From Pseudanabaena sp. PCC 6802 (lineage in GTDB: Bacteria; Cyanobacteriota; Cyanobacteriia; Pseudanabaenales; Pseudanabaenaceae): a stretch of 64,000 nt of DNA. Shown here in pieces: positions 50,082-58,106 of the stretch; position 1 is the stretch's first letter, and each line of letters starts with the position of its first letter. The stretch lies in NCBI RefSeq assembly GCF_000332175.1, contig NZ_KB235914.1, positions 1,309,966 through 1,373,965 of the forward strand. Reading direction: 5' to 3'. The notes under the pieces are model-generated. The model searched no databases, was not told the DNA's origin, and was given only the letters and a program-made list of their open reading frames with translations. The position numbers and the translations under genes are program-made.

Positions 50082-51110
50082 TTGCTGGAAAGGCTACATA
50101 GTTTAGTTGGAGACTTCAGACGTACGAGAGTTGAGCCAGATAGACTACAGCAGTTGCAAGCTGAATTGGTGGCAGAATCTACGCTGGATGTACCGTATCT
50201 GGTTCTAATTGTTTCTTCCTGCGCGATCGCTACCTTCGGGCTGCTTTCTAATAGCGCGGCGGTTATCATCGGCGCTATGGTGATTGCACCCTTGATGTTA
50301 CCCATTCGAGGGTTAGCTTTTGGCGCGTTGGTAGGGGATACGCAGCTTTTTCGTCGCGGTTTGGTTGCCGTGACAGCCGGAACGTTACTAGCTCTGGTAA
50401 TCTCCTGGGGTATCGGCCTTCTCATCAGTCTCCCGAGCTACGGTAGCGAAATTCTGGCGCGCTCTAAGCCCAACTTACTGGATCTGGGAATTGCCGTTGT
50501 TGCGGGTGGTATCAGCGGTTATGCAATGGTGCAGCCCAAAATCTCTGCCAGTCTGGCGGGAACGGCGATCGCCGTCGCACTCATGCCCCCGGTTTGTACG
50601 ATTGGTTTGGGATTGGCTCAAGCAAACTGGCCTCTCAGTTGGGGCGCAACGCTACTTTACCTGACGAACCTGTTGGGTATTTCCCTTGCTTGCATGGTGA
50701 CTTTTTTAGTGACGGGATATACGCCCTTAAAACAGGCGCGCAAAGCACTTGTATGGACTCTCTTGCTTACAGGTGTCCTCGTCGTGCCGCTCGCGTTGAG
50801 CTTTTTCGAGTTGATCGGCCAGTCTCGCCTGGAAGCCAGCCTGCGGAAGGTTTTGCTAAACCGTACCCTTACCTTTCAACGCGTAGAATTGCTCAAGAGC
50901 GAAATTAACTGGCTGACCAGCCCCCCTCAGGTTTATCTGAGCGTTCGCGCCAAGGAAGCCATTACCCCCAAGCAGGTGAGGCTCTTGGAAGCTTTTTTAG
51001 AAAGAGAAATGCATCAGCCGTTCGCGCTAATTTTTACAGTCAGTCAGGTTGAAGAAGTCAGGGGAGACAGTTCGGTGCCTCCGCCAACGAACTCGAAGCC
51101 CAATCCTTAA
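50082..51110 (+). CDS. DUF389 membrane protein
   Basis: 342 residues from a TTG at 50082; an in-frame stop lies three codons before it and the nearby ATG is out of frame. Eight or so membrane segments contain the family signature: LSNSAAVIIGAMVIAPLMLP, RGLVAVTAGTLLALVISWG, then SGYAMVQPKISASLAGTAIA and MPPVCTIGLGLA. DUF389 (TIGR00341) proteins are thought to be transporters or channels of unknown substrate. A soluble C-terminal domain of about 80 residues follows the helices. Start choice is moderately sure. Confidence 0.85.
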   Translation: MLERLHSLVGDFRRTRVEPDRLQQLQAELVAESTLDVPYLVLIVSSCAIATFGLLSNSAAVIIGAMVIAPLMLPIRGLAFGALVGDTQLFRRGLVAVTAGTLLALVISWGIGLLISLPSYGSEILARSKPNLLDLGIAVVAGGISGYAMVQPKISASLAGTAIAVALMPPVCTIGLGLAQANWPLSWGATLLYLTNLLGISLACMVTFLVTGYTPLKQARKALVWTLLLTGVLVVPLALSFFELIGQSRLEASLRKVLLNRTLTFQRVELLKSEINWLTSPPQVYLSVRAKEAITPKQVRLLEAFLEREMHQPFALIFTVSQVEEVRGDSSVPPPTNSKPNP

Positions 51111-51221
51111 GCAACAATCCGGCTTTCAAGGCGATCGCCCCCAAGATCGCACTTTATTTTTCTGCCAACTGCGATCGCTCTAAAAATATACCCTGAGTTA
51201 TAGGTTTTATCCTGTTATTTT

Positions 51222-51240
51222 TAGTAGTTTCTACTATAAT
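51222..51240 (+). promoter_or_regulatory. TAGTAG-TTT-CTACTA operator-like palindrome on the nadA promoter
   Basis: Perfect 6-bp arms (51222-51227 and 51231-51236) overlap a TATAAT at 51235-51240, 45 bases before the nadA start. The position fits repressor binding on a -10 box. Confidence 0.45.
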
Positions 51241-51285
51241 TAAGCAAGCTACAAAAAATTACTTGAACTATAACTGAGGCCATAC

Positions 51286-52254
51286 GTGTTTGCCACTCTA
51301 GAAAGACAAAGTCAACAGCAGCCTGTTATTCCTCGCGATCTGTTTGGGGCGATCGCCGAGCTGAAGCAGGAGCTAAACGCCGTCATTTTAGCTCACTATT
51401 ACCAGGATCCCGACCTGCAGGATGTGGCAGACTACATCGGCGACTCCCTCGGGTTAGCGCAGGCGGCGGCAAATACCGATGCTGATGTCATAGTCTTTTT
51501 GGGCGTACATTTCATGGCCGAGACTGCCAAAATCCTTAACCCCCATAAACAAGTACTTTTGCCGGATTTAGCAGCTGGCTGCTCGCTGGCGGATAGCTGC
51601 CCTCCCGATCGCTTTGCCGCTTTTAAAGCAGCCCACCCCAACCATATGGTAATTTCCTACATTAACTGCTCGGCAGCGATTAAAGCCATGAGCGATGTGA
51701 TTTGTACTAGTGCCAACGCCGTGGCGATCGTCAAACAAGTGCCTGCCAATCGCCCCATTATTTTTGCCCCCGATCGCAATCTAGGCCGCTACGTCATGCA
51801 GCAGACAGGGCGGGAAATGTTGCTCTGGCAAGGAAGCTGCATGGTACATGAGATTTTTTCGGAGCGCAAACTAGTGGAGTTAAAGCAAAAATATCCCGAC
51901 GCTCAGATCGTGGCGCACCCAGAGTGCGAACCGAACGTGCTGAGACACGCGGAATTTATTGGCTCCACCACCGCCTTGTTAAAGTACGTACAAACTAGTC
52001 CCTGCAAGTCTTTTATCGTGGTCACCGAGCCGGGCGTAATCCACCAAATGCAAAAGGCATCACCGGGCAAGCAATTAATTCCTGCCCCACCGGAACATGA
52101 CTGCGCCTGCAACCAATGCCCGCACATGCGGTTGAATACTCTGGAAAAGCTGTACTTAGCCATGAAAAACCGCTCGCCGGAAATCGTGATGGACGAAGCA
52201 ATCCGGCAAGCTGCGCTTGTACCGATTCAACGAATGCTGGATATGTCAAAATGA
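51286..52254 (+). CDS. nadA: Quinolinate synthase
   Basis: 322 residues, GTG start. Motifs: [71 protein letters not shown], and the C-terminal [10 protein letters not shown] and HPECEP segments that supply the three cluster cysteines. NadA joins iminoaspartate and dihydroxyacetone phosphate to quinolinate in NAD synthesis; the [4Fe-4S] cluster is oxygen sensitive. nadB is not adjacent. A candidate operator covers the promoter. Confidence 0.96.
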   Translation: MFATLERQSQQQPVIPRDLFGAIAELKQELNAVILAHYYQDPDLQDVADYIGDSLGLAQAAANTDADVIVFLGVHFMAETAKILNPHKQVLLPDLAAGCSLADSCPPDRFAAFKAAHPNHMVISYINCSAAIKAMSDVICTSANAVAIVKQVPANRPIIFAPDRNLGRYVMQQTGREMLLWQGSCMVHEIFSERKLVELKQKYPDAQIVAHPECEPNVLRHAEFIGSTTALLKYVQTSPCKSFIVVTEPGVIHQMQKASPGKQLIPAPPEHDCACNQCPHMRLNTLEKLYLAMKNRSPEIVMDEAIRQAALVPIQRMLDMSK

Positions 52255-52285
52255 TCTCAGGTGATTTCTAGTAAACAAGATCCGC

Positions 52286-52351
52286 GTAGGGGAAGGTTTT
52301 GTAGTTAATCTACGACTAGAACCATTGGATTCGGGCTAAACCTGCCCCTAC
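52286..52351. repeat. 66-bp inverted-repeat element (GTAGGGGAAGGTTT ends)
   Basis: GTAGGGGAAGGTTT / AAACCTGCCCCTAC ends. A second copy of exactly the same length is at 60651-60716. Confidence 0.7.
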
Positions 52352-52419
52352 AAGTAGGTGTGTATTTTTTCTCTTGGAAATCTCCTTAAATACGCCTTCA
52401 TAGATACAAGGACTAGACC

Positions 52420-54516
52420 ATGAGTTCTTCCCACCGCTCCGATACCTGGCTTGGTCGCCTCGTTGGCGATCGCGATCGCTATCGTTTAGAAGAGCATCTC
52501 GGCGGCGGTGGCATGGGGGATGTTTTCCTGGCAACAGATACGTTACTGGGCAAGCAGGTAGCTTTAAAGCTGCTCAAGGGGGCACTAGTTGACGTTGAGG
52601 GATTTGGCAAACGGTTTTCCCGCGAAGTTGCCCTTTGCGCTGCGCTAAAGAGCGATCATATCGTGCAGGTGAGCGACTATGGCATGACTGTCAATGGCGA
52701 GCCATTTTACGTCATGGAGTATCTAGAAGGAGAAACTCTAGGGCAGCGCTTAGCTCAACAGCAGCGCTTATCACCTCAAGAAGCTATAGGTATTATCATC
52801 CAGGTATGCCGAGGACTGCAAGTAGCGCATGAGGGTGTCAACGTATGGAAAAAACAGGTTGTCGCCAGTACAAAGAGCAGGATCGTCCATCGCGATTTAA
52901 AGCCTGAAAATATCTATCTCGTTCCCACAGTTCTGGGCGAGTTGGTCAAAATTATCGACTTTGGTATCGCTAAGATCTATAGCGAGCAACAGCAACAAGT
53001 ACAGGAAACTAATCTGAGTTACTCCAATCAGTTTCTCGGCACCTTTCGCTATGCTTCGCCAGAGCAATGGGAAAATAGAAAGGAGTTGGATGGGCGATCG
53101 GATATCTACAGTCTGGGCATCATCTTTTACGAAATGCTGAGCGGTACCGATCCATTCCACAGTAAAACGACTCAGACCGATCTGGCTTCCATTGTCTTTT
53201 GGGCAACAGCGCATACTAAACAACCGCCCAAACCACTGCGATCGCAACCTGGATGTGCCTATATCTCACCAGAAATAGAAGCAGTAGTCATGCGGTGCCT
53301 GGAAAAATCCCCGGATCGGCGTTTTGCTACGGTAACGGAACTGAGTCGAGCAATCGTGCAAGCGGCTTCAGACAGCAACCTGCCACTGAATATTTCCATT
53401 CCCCCACCTGCACTGCAGGATGCCTCGATTCCCACTGAAGTCGGCGCTAATCTGGAAACAGAAATGGGCAGATTCGGTACGCCAGCGCTAGACTCCTCGT
53501 TCTCAGAGACGATCGCATCCGCACATATTCCTTTATCGGTTACTGAACCTACCCAAAATGCATTTCCCTCTGAGCCGCTCGCCTCTGAAACTACTCAAGG
53601 AGGTAAGCCAACTCCTGGCGGCAGAAATTCTCTACTCAAAGTAGTTGCGGGCACTGGCATTGTCGGTATACTTGCCAGCGTATCCTATGTATATTGGCAA
53701 GGGCTTGGGAACAGTAGCAATCGTGGTAGTAGCAATATCGCTATCCTGGAAGATATTAAGACGCTAAAATCTCAATCAAAATACGAGGAATGTATTGCTA
53801 AAGCTACTTCTGCAACATCATCGGCAGCAGATACAAGTATCAATCCCGACCTCCAATCTATTCTCAATCAATGTCAATTAGAGCGAGCTAAGCAATTCGC
53901 AATAGAACAAAAGTTCGATCTCGCTTTGGCAAGAATCGCGCAGATCCCGGCCCATAGTTCCAGCTATGCAGAATCGCAACAGCTAGTTAGACAGTGGTCG
54001 GTAAAAGCAATCGCTCTGGCTGCGCCCAGGTTTCAAAATGGCGACCTCAATGGCGCGATCGCTCTGCTGAATGCAATTCCCAAAACTAGTCCAGGCTACG
54101 CTAAAGCGCAAACTGCGATCGCCAACTGGAAAAAAGAATGGCAAACAGCAGAACTGAACTTTAAAGCAGCGCAATCGGCACTAAAAAATAACAACCCCCA
54201 AGCAGTGCTTGATGCCACTAACAAAATCCCCAAGATTGCGTTTTGGCAGAAAAAAGCTAAACCCATTGCTGACGATGCCAACGCCCGCCTTGCCAAAATT
54301 AACCAGCCTGCGATCGTCGAACCATCCAATCCGGCAACAGATCCTGCGCCAGTATACATTGCCCCTAGTCGTATTCCCGAAGCTCCTACCAGCGTCCAGC
54401 CCGAAGCTCCAGCAGTTCAGGCTCCCCCCGAACCCAATCCCGTTTATACAGTTCCACCCAACCAAAACTTGGGAGAAGAGCAACCAAGCTCGAATAAGAA
54501 GGACGAAGGCATTTAA
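52420..54516 (+). CDS. Ser/Thr protein kinase with transmembrane segment and helical C-terminal domain
   Basis: 698 residues. Kinase domain (about 15-315): glycine loop EEHLGGGGMGDVF, VAIK-type VALKLLKG, E in the C-helix, HRDLKPENIYL and DFGIAK, APE-type SPEQW. A linker follows, then one membrane helix (LLKVVAGTGIVGILASVSYVYW, near 405-425). A helical extracytoplasmic part of about 220 residues has weak TPR-like repeats (ALARIAQIPAHSS; GAIALLNAIPKTS; AVLDATNKIPKIA), ending in a Pro/Ala-rich tail. Receptor-type Hanks kinase; ligand and target unknown. Confidence 0.9.
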   Translation: MSSSHRSDTWLGRLVGDRDRYRLEEHLGGGGMGDVFLATDTLLGKQVALKLLKGALVDVEGFGKRFSREVALCAALKSDHIVQVSDYGMTVNGEPFYVMEYLEGETLGQRLAQQQRLSPQEAIGIIIQVCRGLQVAHEGVNVWKKQVVASTKSRIVHRDLKPENIYLVPTVLGELVKIIDFGIAKIYSEQQQQVQETNLSYSNQFLGTFRYASPEQWENRKELDGRSDIYSLGIIFYEMLSGTDPFHSKTTQTDLASIVFWATAHTKQPPKPLRSQPGCAYISPEIEAVVMRCLEKSPDRRFATVTELSRAIVQAASDSNLPLNISIPPPALQDASIPTEVGANLETEMGRFGTPALDSSFSETIASAHIPLSVTEPTQNAFPSEPLASETTQGGKPTPGGRNSLLKVVAGTGIVGILASVSYVYWQGLGNSSNRGSSNIAILEDIKTLKSQSKYEECIAKATSATSSAADTSINPDLQSILNQCQLERAKQFAIEQKFDLALARIAQIPAHSSSYAESQQLVRQWSVKAIALAAPRFQNGDLNGAIALLNAIPKTSPGYAKAQTAIANWKKEWQTAELNFKAAQSALKNNNPQAVLDATNKIPKIAFWQKKAKPIADDANARLAKINQPAIVEPSNPATDPAPVYIAPSRIPEAPTSVQPEAPAVQAPPEPNPVYTVPPNQNLGEEQPSSNKKDEGI

Positions 54517-54684
54517 GGAAAGCTGAGTAGGTGCCTTGCCAAGAATAGCGATCGCTCGCTTTAAGCAACAGGTACGGTAAACCCTACCTCATGGTGGGCA
54601 GAAAACCTGTTTTGAAATATTAAAAATATAGTTAATCTTAGTTGAAATCAATAAATAAATTCTGTTGCAGGAGTTGGAAGCCTT

Positions 54685-56598
54685 ATGGCAAAAGTAGTCG
54701 GAATTGACTTAGGTACTACAAACTCGGTTGTTGCCGTTATGGAAGGCGGTAAGCCTACGGTTATTGCAAATGCTGAAGGCTTCCGTACCACTCCTTCGGT
54801 TGTAGCCTATGCTAAAAACGGCGATCGCTTAGTCGGTCAAATTGCTAAGCGCCAGGCCGTAATGAATACGGAAAATACGTTTTATTCGGTCAAGCGTTTT
54901 ATCGGTAGACGCTACGAAGAAGTTAATAACGAGTCCAAGCAAGTCGCGTATAAAGTACTAAATGTCAATGGTAATGTAAAGCTAGATTCACCTTCTGCGG
55001 GCAAACAATTTGCGCCGGAGGAGATCTCGGCACAGGTACTGCGCAAGCTGATCGACGATGCCAGTAAGTATCTGGGCGAAACTGTAACTCAGGCAGTTGT
55101 TACGGTTCCAGCCTATTTCAACGACTCACAGCGCCAAGCCACCAAAGATGCTGGCAAGATTGCTGGGGTAGAAGTCCTGCGCATTATTAACGAACCCACC
55201 GCCGCTGCACTTGCCTACGGTCTGGAGAGCAAGAGCAATGAAACCATCCTGGTGTTTGACCTCGGTGGCGGTACATTTGACGTTTCTATCCTGGAAGTGG
55301 GCGATGGCGTATTCGAGGTGATGGCAACCAGTGGCGATACCCACCTGGGTGGCGATGACTTCGACAAAAAGATTGTAGATTGGCTGGCCAATCAGTTCCA
55401 GTCCTCAGAAGGTATCGATCTCCGCAAGGACAAGCAAGCCCTACAACGCCTGACCGAGGCTGCTGAAAAAGCCAAGATCGAGTTATCCAGCGTCACCCAA
55501 ACGGAAATTAACCTGCCATTTATCACGGCAACTCAAGAAGGGCCAAAACATCTGGATATGACGTTGACCCGCGCCAAGTTTGAAGAACTGTGCTCCGATC
55601 TAATCGATCGCTGCCGCATCCCCGTCGAGCAAGCACTCAAAGATTCCAAGCTCGATAAGAGCAAGATCGATGAAGTAGTACTTGTAGGTGGTTCTACCCG
55701 TATTCCCGCCGTACAGGATCTAGTCAAAAAGATTCTAGAGAAAGATCCCAACCAGGGTGTTAACCCCGATGAAGTGGTAGCTGTGGGTGCTGCCATTCAG
55801 GCTGGCGTTCTGGCTGGCGAAGTGAAAGACATTCTGCTGCTCGACGTTACACCTCTATCTCTTGGTGTCGAAACCTTGGGTGGCGTGATGACCAAGATTA
55901 TTCCACGCAACACCACTATCCCCACTAAAAAGTCGGAAGTCTTCTCTACAGCGGTTGATGGTCAAAGCAATGTGGAAATTCACGTTCTGCAAGGCGAGCG
56001 TGAAATGGCATCGGACAATAAGAGCCTCGGTAACTTCCGCTTGGATGGAATTCCGGCTGCTCCCCGAGGCGTACCTCAGATTGAAGTTACCTTTGACATT
56101 GATGCTAACGGTATCCTTGCCGTAAAAGCAAAGGATAAAGGTACGGGCAAAGAGCAATCTATTACGATCACTGGTGCGTCTACATTGCCCGACAGCGAAG
56201 TCGAACGCATGGTTAGAGAAGCTGAAGCTAATGCTTCTTCGGATAAGGAAAAACGCGAGCGGATCGAAGCTAAGAATCAGGCTGATTCCCTTGCCTACCA
56301 AGCCGAAAAGCAAATTAAGGATCTAGGCGATAAGGTGCCCGCAGCAGATAAGACTAAGATTGAGGGTTTGATTAAGGATCTGCGCGATGCGATCGCATCT
56401 GAGGATCACGACCGCATCAAATCTCTAAGCGAAGATCTCAAGCAAGCGCTGTATGCCTTGAGTACGTCTGTTTATCAGCAAAGCTCGGGTGATGGCGGCT
56501 CTTCCTCTGGTGGTAGTAGTGGAATGGATGATTCTACTAGAGATGCAGCAAGTGGCAGCGATGACGTGATCGATGCTGACTTCACTGAATCGAAATAG
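54685..56598 (+). CDS. dnaK: Molecular chaperone DnaK
   Basis: 637 residues, full Hsp70. Opens [22 protein letters not shown]. Also present: [48 protein letters not shown] and the substrate domain [20 protein letters not shown]. The C-terminus is Gly/Ser-rich and ends [12 protein letters not shown]. Cyanobacteria have several DnaKs; the ending resembles the main stress form, DnaK2. No CIRCE element is visible upstream, so regulation is not HrcA-type as far as I can see. dnaJ and grpE are not adjacent. Confidence 0.96.
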   Translation: MAKVVGIDLGTTNSVVAVMEGGKPTVIANAEGFRTTPSVVAYAKNGDRLVGQIAKRQAVMNTENTFYSVKRFIGRRYEEVNNESKQVAYKVLNVNGNVKLDSPSAGKQFAPEEISAQVLRKLIDDASKYLGETVTQAVVTVPAYFNDSQRQATKDAGKIAGVEVLRIINEPTAAALAYGLESKSNETILVFDLGGGTFDVSILEVGDGVFEVMATSGDTHLGGDDFDKKIVDWLANQFQSSEGIDLRKDKQALQRLTEAAEKAKIELSSVTQTEINLPFITATQEGPKHLDMTLTRAKFEELCSDLIDRCRIPVEQALKDSKLDKSKIDEVVLVGGSTRIPAVQDLVKKILEKDPNQGVNPDEVVAVGAAIQAGVLAGEVKDILLLDVTPLSLGVETLGGVMTKIIPRNTTIPTKKSEVFSTAVDGQSNVEIHVLQGEREMASDNKSLGNFRLDGIPAAPRGVPQIEVTFDIDANGILAVKAKDKGTGKEQSITITGASTLPDSEVERMVREAEANASSDKEKRERIEAKNQADSLAYQAEKQIKDLGDKVPAADKTKIEGLIKDLRDAIASEDHDRIKSLSEDLKQALYALSTSVYQQSSGDGGSSSGGSSGMDDSTRDAASGSDDVIDADFTESK

Positions 56599-56609
56599 GT
56601 AGCGATTAG

Positions 56610-56678
56610 CGGTTAGCCAATCGCTAACCGTAATAGCTTTTTTGAAGGCAGAAGCTTTTGCTTCTGCCTTTTTATTTT
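56610..56678 (+). terminator. Double hairpin terminator after dnaK
   Basis: First hairpin CGGTTAGC-CAATC-GCTAACCG, then AAGGCAGAAGC-TTTT-GCTTCTGCCTT followed by a TTTATTTT tract. The second is a textbook intrinsic terminator. Confidence 0.88.
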
Positions 56679-56737
56679 GTGGGTATCATTTGCCGCATCT
56701 GTAGGAGCCGGAGCAACCAAAATAATTTTGTTATAGC

Positions 56738-56835
56738 TATAGCCAATAGGCTTAGGACGGGGTGCAGGGGTGCAACCCCTACGTGGGGGCACAGCCCCCA
56801 CACCCCCTGTCCTAACAGATCTGTCTACGGCTATA
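56738..56835. repeat. MITE-like repeat, TATAGCC subtype
   Basis: TATAGCC to GGCTATA ends; GGGGTGCAGGGGTGCAACCCC and GTGGGGGCACAGCCCCCAC hairpins. Shares CTAACAGATCTG with 34689-34784. Confidence 0.75.
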
Positions 56836-56956
56836 GTAGTTGACCAGGCTGGCTAGCATATGAGTGCAAAAGTTGAGTTGCCAGAGGGGATTTACCTGGC
56901 TCCTCTACCTGCCTATTCTCCTTTGGATTGAGTTGCCCTACAATTGATGTGGGGGC

Positions 56957-57442
56957 TTAATATCTTCTTCTATTTCTAGCTTCGTCACTACTGGCAAGAT
57001 TGCGACGTAGCTGATCTAGAGAACCGCCGTTAGCCAGAAAAGATCTTTGCGTTTCTAGACCGCCAGGATCGACATTGCGCCCCAGAACTTGCAGGTACAC
57101 TCTGTTAATAGAGTTAGCAGACTCGCTGCTGTAAGCAAGATCGCGGCGTACCTGCGTCAAACTCCAACCGCTGTTCAGGTTGCGCGAGTAGTTATCTAGA
57201 CCAGCGCGATCGGCATTGCGTCCTAGAATTTGCCGATAGAGGTCATTGATGTCGTTGTAGTAGTTATTATTGGGGCGGTTGTAGTTAGGATCGCCATAAT
57301 TTCCTCCGTAGCGGAACCGACCGAATTCGCGGCAATCGATGTAGTCGCGATCGCGGTAGCAGGTTATGGGTTCGGCGGCGGCAATAGCTGGAATGCTGCT
57401 GACGAGGAGAAAAGCGGCACTAGCCAACATCTGGTGTTTCAT
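56957..57442 (-). CDS. Secreted DUF4214 protein, shorter paralogue
   Basis: 161 residues. Signal peptide ends near AIAAAEP. A short Asn/Tyr-rich linker (NYNRPNNNYYNDIND) leads to two DUF4214-like repeats: LYRQILGRNADRAGLDNY and VYLQVLGRNVDPGGLETQ, with QVRRDLAYSSES and QLRRNLASSDEA ends. Paralogous to the gene at 37443 but without its long YDNR tract. It has two Cys near the mature N-terminus. A surface role is inferred from that similarity. Confidence 0.82.
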   Translation of the reverse strand: MKHQMLASAAFLLVSSIPAIAAAEPITCYRDRDYIDCREFGRFRYGGNYGDPNYNRPNNNYYNDINDLYRQILGRNADRAGLDNYSRNLNSGWSLTQVRRDLAYSSESANSINRVYLQVLGRNVDPGGLETQRSFLANGGSLDQLRRNLASSDEARNRRRY

Positions 57443-57770
57443 ATAATTACTCTTGCGTACACTATTAATTTTCTACAGGCAATAACTTAAACTTCCGATT
57501 AGTTAATCACATTAGATCGCGAAACTTAACCACCACCCCAAAAGCCACCCATTAATTTAAGCATCGACATAATCTAAAGGTTAAAGAAGTAGAATTGCCT
57601 CCTAAGTTCCTGGTTTTGGCAATGTTTTTAAAGATGATTCAACATAAAAAATTAAGGGTTCCGTACCATGGGATTAAGCCAAAGCGGCATAAAATCAGAA
57701 GAACGAGGTACTACCTGTAGATCTGTTTTATAGTCATCTTAGAATACAAGCAAATAAAATATAAAAACCT
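57443..57770. other. Gene-free stretch between divergent genes
   Basis: 328 bases, AT-rich, no confident gene. A 14-codon minus-strand frame with a Gly/Trp-rich end lies at 57526-57570 but lacks a well placed ribosome site. Confidence 0.4.
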
Positions 57771-58046
57771 ATGACAGTAAGGCAACCTCGCTATAGTAAA
57801 GAAGAATTCGCCCGTCGCGGTGATGGAATTTACGAGTCTCAAGTTCGCCCTCAAGTTGAGGATGGTAATCGCGGTAGGATCGTTGCGATTGATATTGAAA
57901 CAGGTGCTTTTGAGCTTGCTAATGATACGATGACCGCTACTCGAAGATTGCAGGAACGGCTTCCAGATGCTCAACCATGGGTTATCCGAATCGGCTACCG
58001 CGCTGTTCATCGATTTGGTGCACGGAGCTTAACAGACGCTCTATGA
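57771..58046 (+). CDS. Conserved small cyanobacterial protein
   Basis: 91 residues: RQPRYSKEEFARRGDGIYES, QVRPQVEDGNRGRIVAIDIE, TGAFELAND, then RRLQERLPDAQPWVIRIGYRAVHRFG. This is a compact, strongly conserved-looking pattern seen in cyanobacterial genomes next to small partner genes (retropepsin-like or toxin-like), but no partner is visible here. Possibly the orphan half of a toxin-antitoxin-like pair; the biochemical role is unknown. The opposite-strand ORF is its shadow. Confidence 0.75.
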   Translation: MTVRQPRYSKEEFARRGDGIYESQVRPQVEDGNRGRIVAIDIETGAFELANDTMTATRRLQERLPDAQPWVIRIGYRAVHRFGARSLTDAL

Positions 58047-58106
58047 TGCAGGGATATGTCAACTAGAAGTAAGCACCAAGATCCAGTCGCGTCTTTGTAC
58101 TTAACG

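Noticed and set aside
54517-54684. CIRCE operator before dnaK
   Set aside because: No TTAGCACTC-N9-GAGTGCTAA-type inverted repeat is present in the 168-base gap.
57711-58010. 99-codon minus-strand frame
   Set aside because: It lies opposite the conserved 91-residue protein, whose plus-strand sequence shows clear conserved motifs.
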